Shown here: positions 5,696 to 6,062 of the stretch, piece by piece
Layout of the letters: each line of letters starts with the position of its first letter
How positions within the stretch are numbered: position 1 is the stretch's first letter
NCBI GenBank assembly: GCA_031256575.1
Contig: JAIRQI010000163.1
Location: forward strand, 1 to 6,062
DNA length: 6,062 nucleotides
Source of the DNA: Coriobacteriales bacterium
GTDB taxonomy: Bacteria > Actinomycetota > Coriobacteriia > Coriobacteriales > UBA8131
Direction: 5' to 3'
Notes under the pieces: model-generated
What the model saw: only the letters and a program-made list of their open reading frames with translations
Database searches by the model: none
What the model was told of the DNA's origin: nothing
Translations under genes and position numbers: made by a program

Positions 5696-6062
5696 TGCGC
5701 GTCGTCTTGTCGGCAGGTGGTACTGCTGGACATGTCAGCCCGGCATTGGCTATTGCTCAGACCTTACAGGCCGATGGAGCGCAGGTCTACTTTACCGGCA
5801 CTCCTAACAGCATAGAAGAACGTCTGGTTAAAGCCGCTGGTATCGAGTTTGCAGGCTTCAGCGCTCGTGGCTTCAATCGTCGCAAGCCCTGGACGGTCCC
5901 TGCTACCTTACTCAGTTTGAGTCGTGGGCGTAGCGCTGCCAAGCGCTGGTTGAAACAGATAAAACCCCAGGTAGTAGCAACTTTTGGTGGTTATGCCAGT
6001 CTACCGACTGGCTTGGCTGCTGCCAGCTTGCGGTTGCGTTTGCTGGTTCATGAGCAGAATGC
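5695..6062 (+). CDS. murG: UDP-GlcNAc:lipid I N-acetylglucosaminyltransferase MurG, N-terminal part (3' end outside window)
   Basis: MurG is a GT-B glycosyltransferase on the inner face of the cytoplasmic membrane. It transfers GlcNAc from UDP-GlcNAc to lipid I, forming lipid II. The 122 complete residues visible are about one third of the usual 350-370. The start MRVVLSAGGTAGHVSPALA carries glycine loop 1 (G8-H13, GGTAGH). The second glycine loop is FGGYAS (97-102), and HEQN (119-122) follows, with the conserved membrane-side lipid I-binding region between. A GFNR stretch lies near residue 62. The ATG shares its A with the murD TGA (TGATG), and a strong GGGGAG site lies 8 nt upstream, so translational coupling to murD is expected. 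The UDP-GlcNAc-binding C-terminal domain lies outside the window. No ftsW lies between murD and murG, unlike the classical dcw order. Confidence 0.96.
   Translation, partial: MRVVLSAGGTAGHVSPALAIAQTLQADGAQVYFTGTPNSIEERLVKAAGIEFAGFSARGFNRRKPWTVPATLLSLSRGRSAAKRWLKQIKPQVVATFGGYASLPTGLAAASLRLRLLVHEQN

Overview
This window is a stretch of a bacterial peptidoglycan-precursor (mur) operon. Every gene lies on the + strand and the genes are almost gapless. In order they are: the C-terminal half of MurF (5' end outside the window), a MurF-adjacent ATP-grasp carboxylate-amine ligase resembling the D-aspartate ligases that build peptidoglycan cross-bridges, MurE, MurD, and the N-terminal third of MurG (3' end outside the window). 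The junctions are 27 nt (murF to the ATP-grasp gene), an 8-nt overlap (ATP-grasp gene to murE), 14 nt (murE to murD) and a 1-nt overlap (murD to murG). I see no promoter, terminator, RNA gene, mobile element or CRISPR array, and no gene-free stretch longer than about 30 bases.

The genes act in consecutive cytoplasmic steps. MurD adds D-Glu to UDP-MurNAc-L-Ala, MurE adds the third residue, MurF adds D-Ala-D-Ala, the ATP-grasp protein would be expected to attach an amino acid to the side-chain amine of residue 3, and MurG adds GlcNAc to lipid I. MurE lacks the DNPR motif of meso-diaminopimelate enzymes and has EDAG-like residues in its place. Together with the neighbouring cross-bridge-type ligase, this points to a wall with L-Lys or another diamino acid such as L-Orn at position 3 and an interpeptide amino-acid bridge. 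It does not suggest a directly cross-linked DAP wall.

The organism looks like a Gram-positive bacterium. The MurG N-terminus (GGTAGH, then a GFNR stretch), the long MurD and the L-Lys-like MurE are reminiscent of Coriobacteriia (Atopobium/Olsenella relatives), with Lactobacillales-like features in MurE. This placement comes from remembered family resemblance and is only moderately to weakly supported.

Two things stand out. First, MurE and MurD carry in-frame, tandem-repeat-derived low-complexity segments: a 16-unit tripeptide array inside MurE domain 1, five 11-residue repeats at the MurE C-terminus, a Ser/Ala/Thr/Pro-rich insert in the MurD C-terminal domain, and a repeat tail at the MurD C-terminus. 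Second, the ATP-grasp protein appears to lack the acidic metal-binding residues expected at two positions of its active site. Otherwise this is a conventional cell-wall operon, and I did not find an obviously new multi-gene system.
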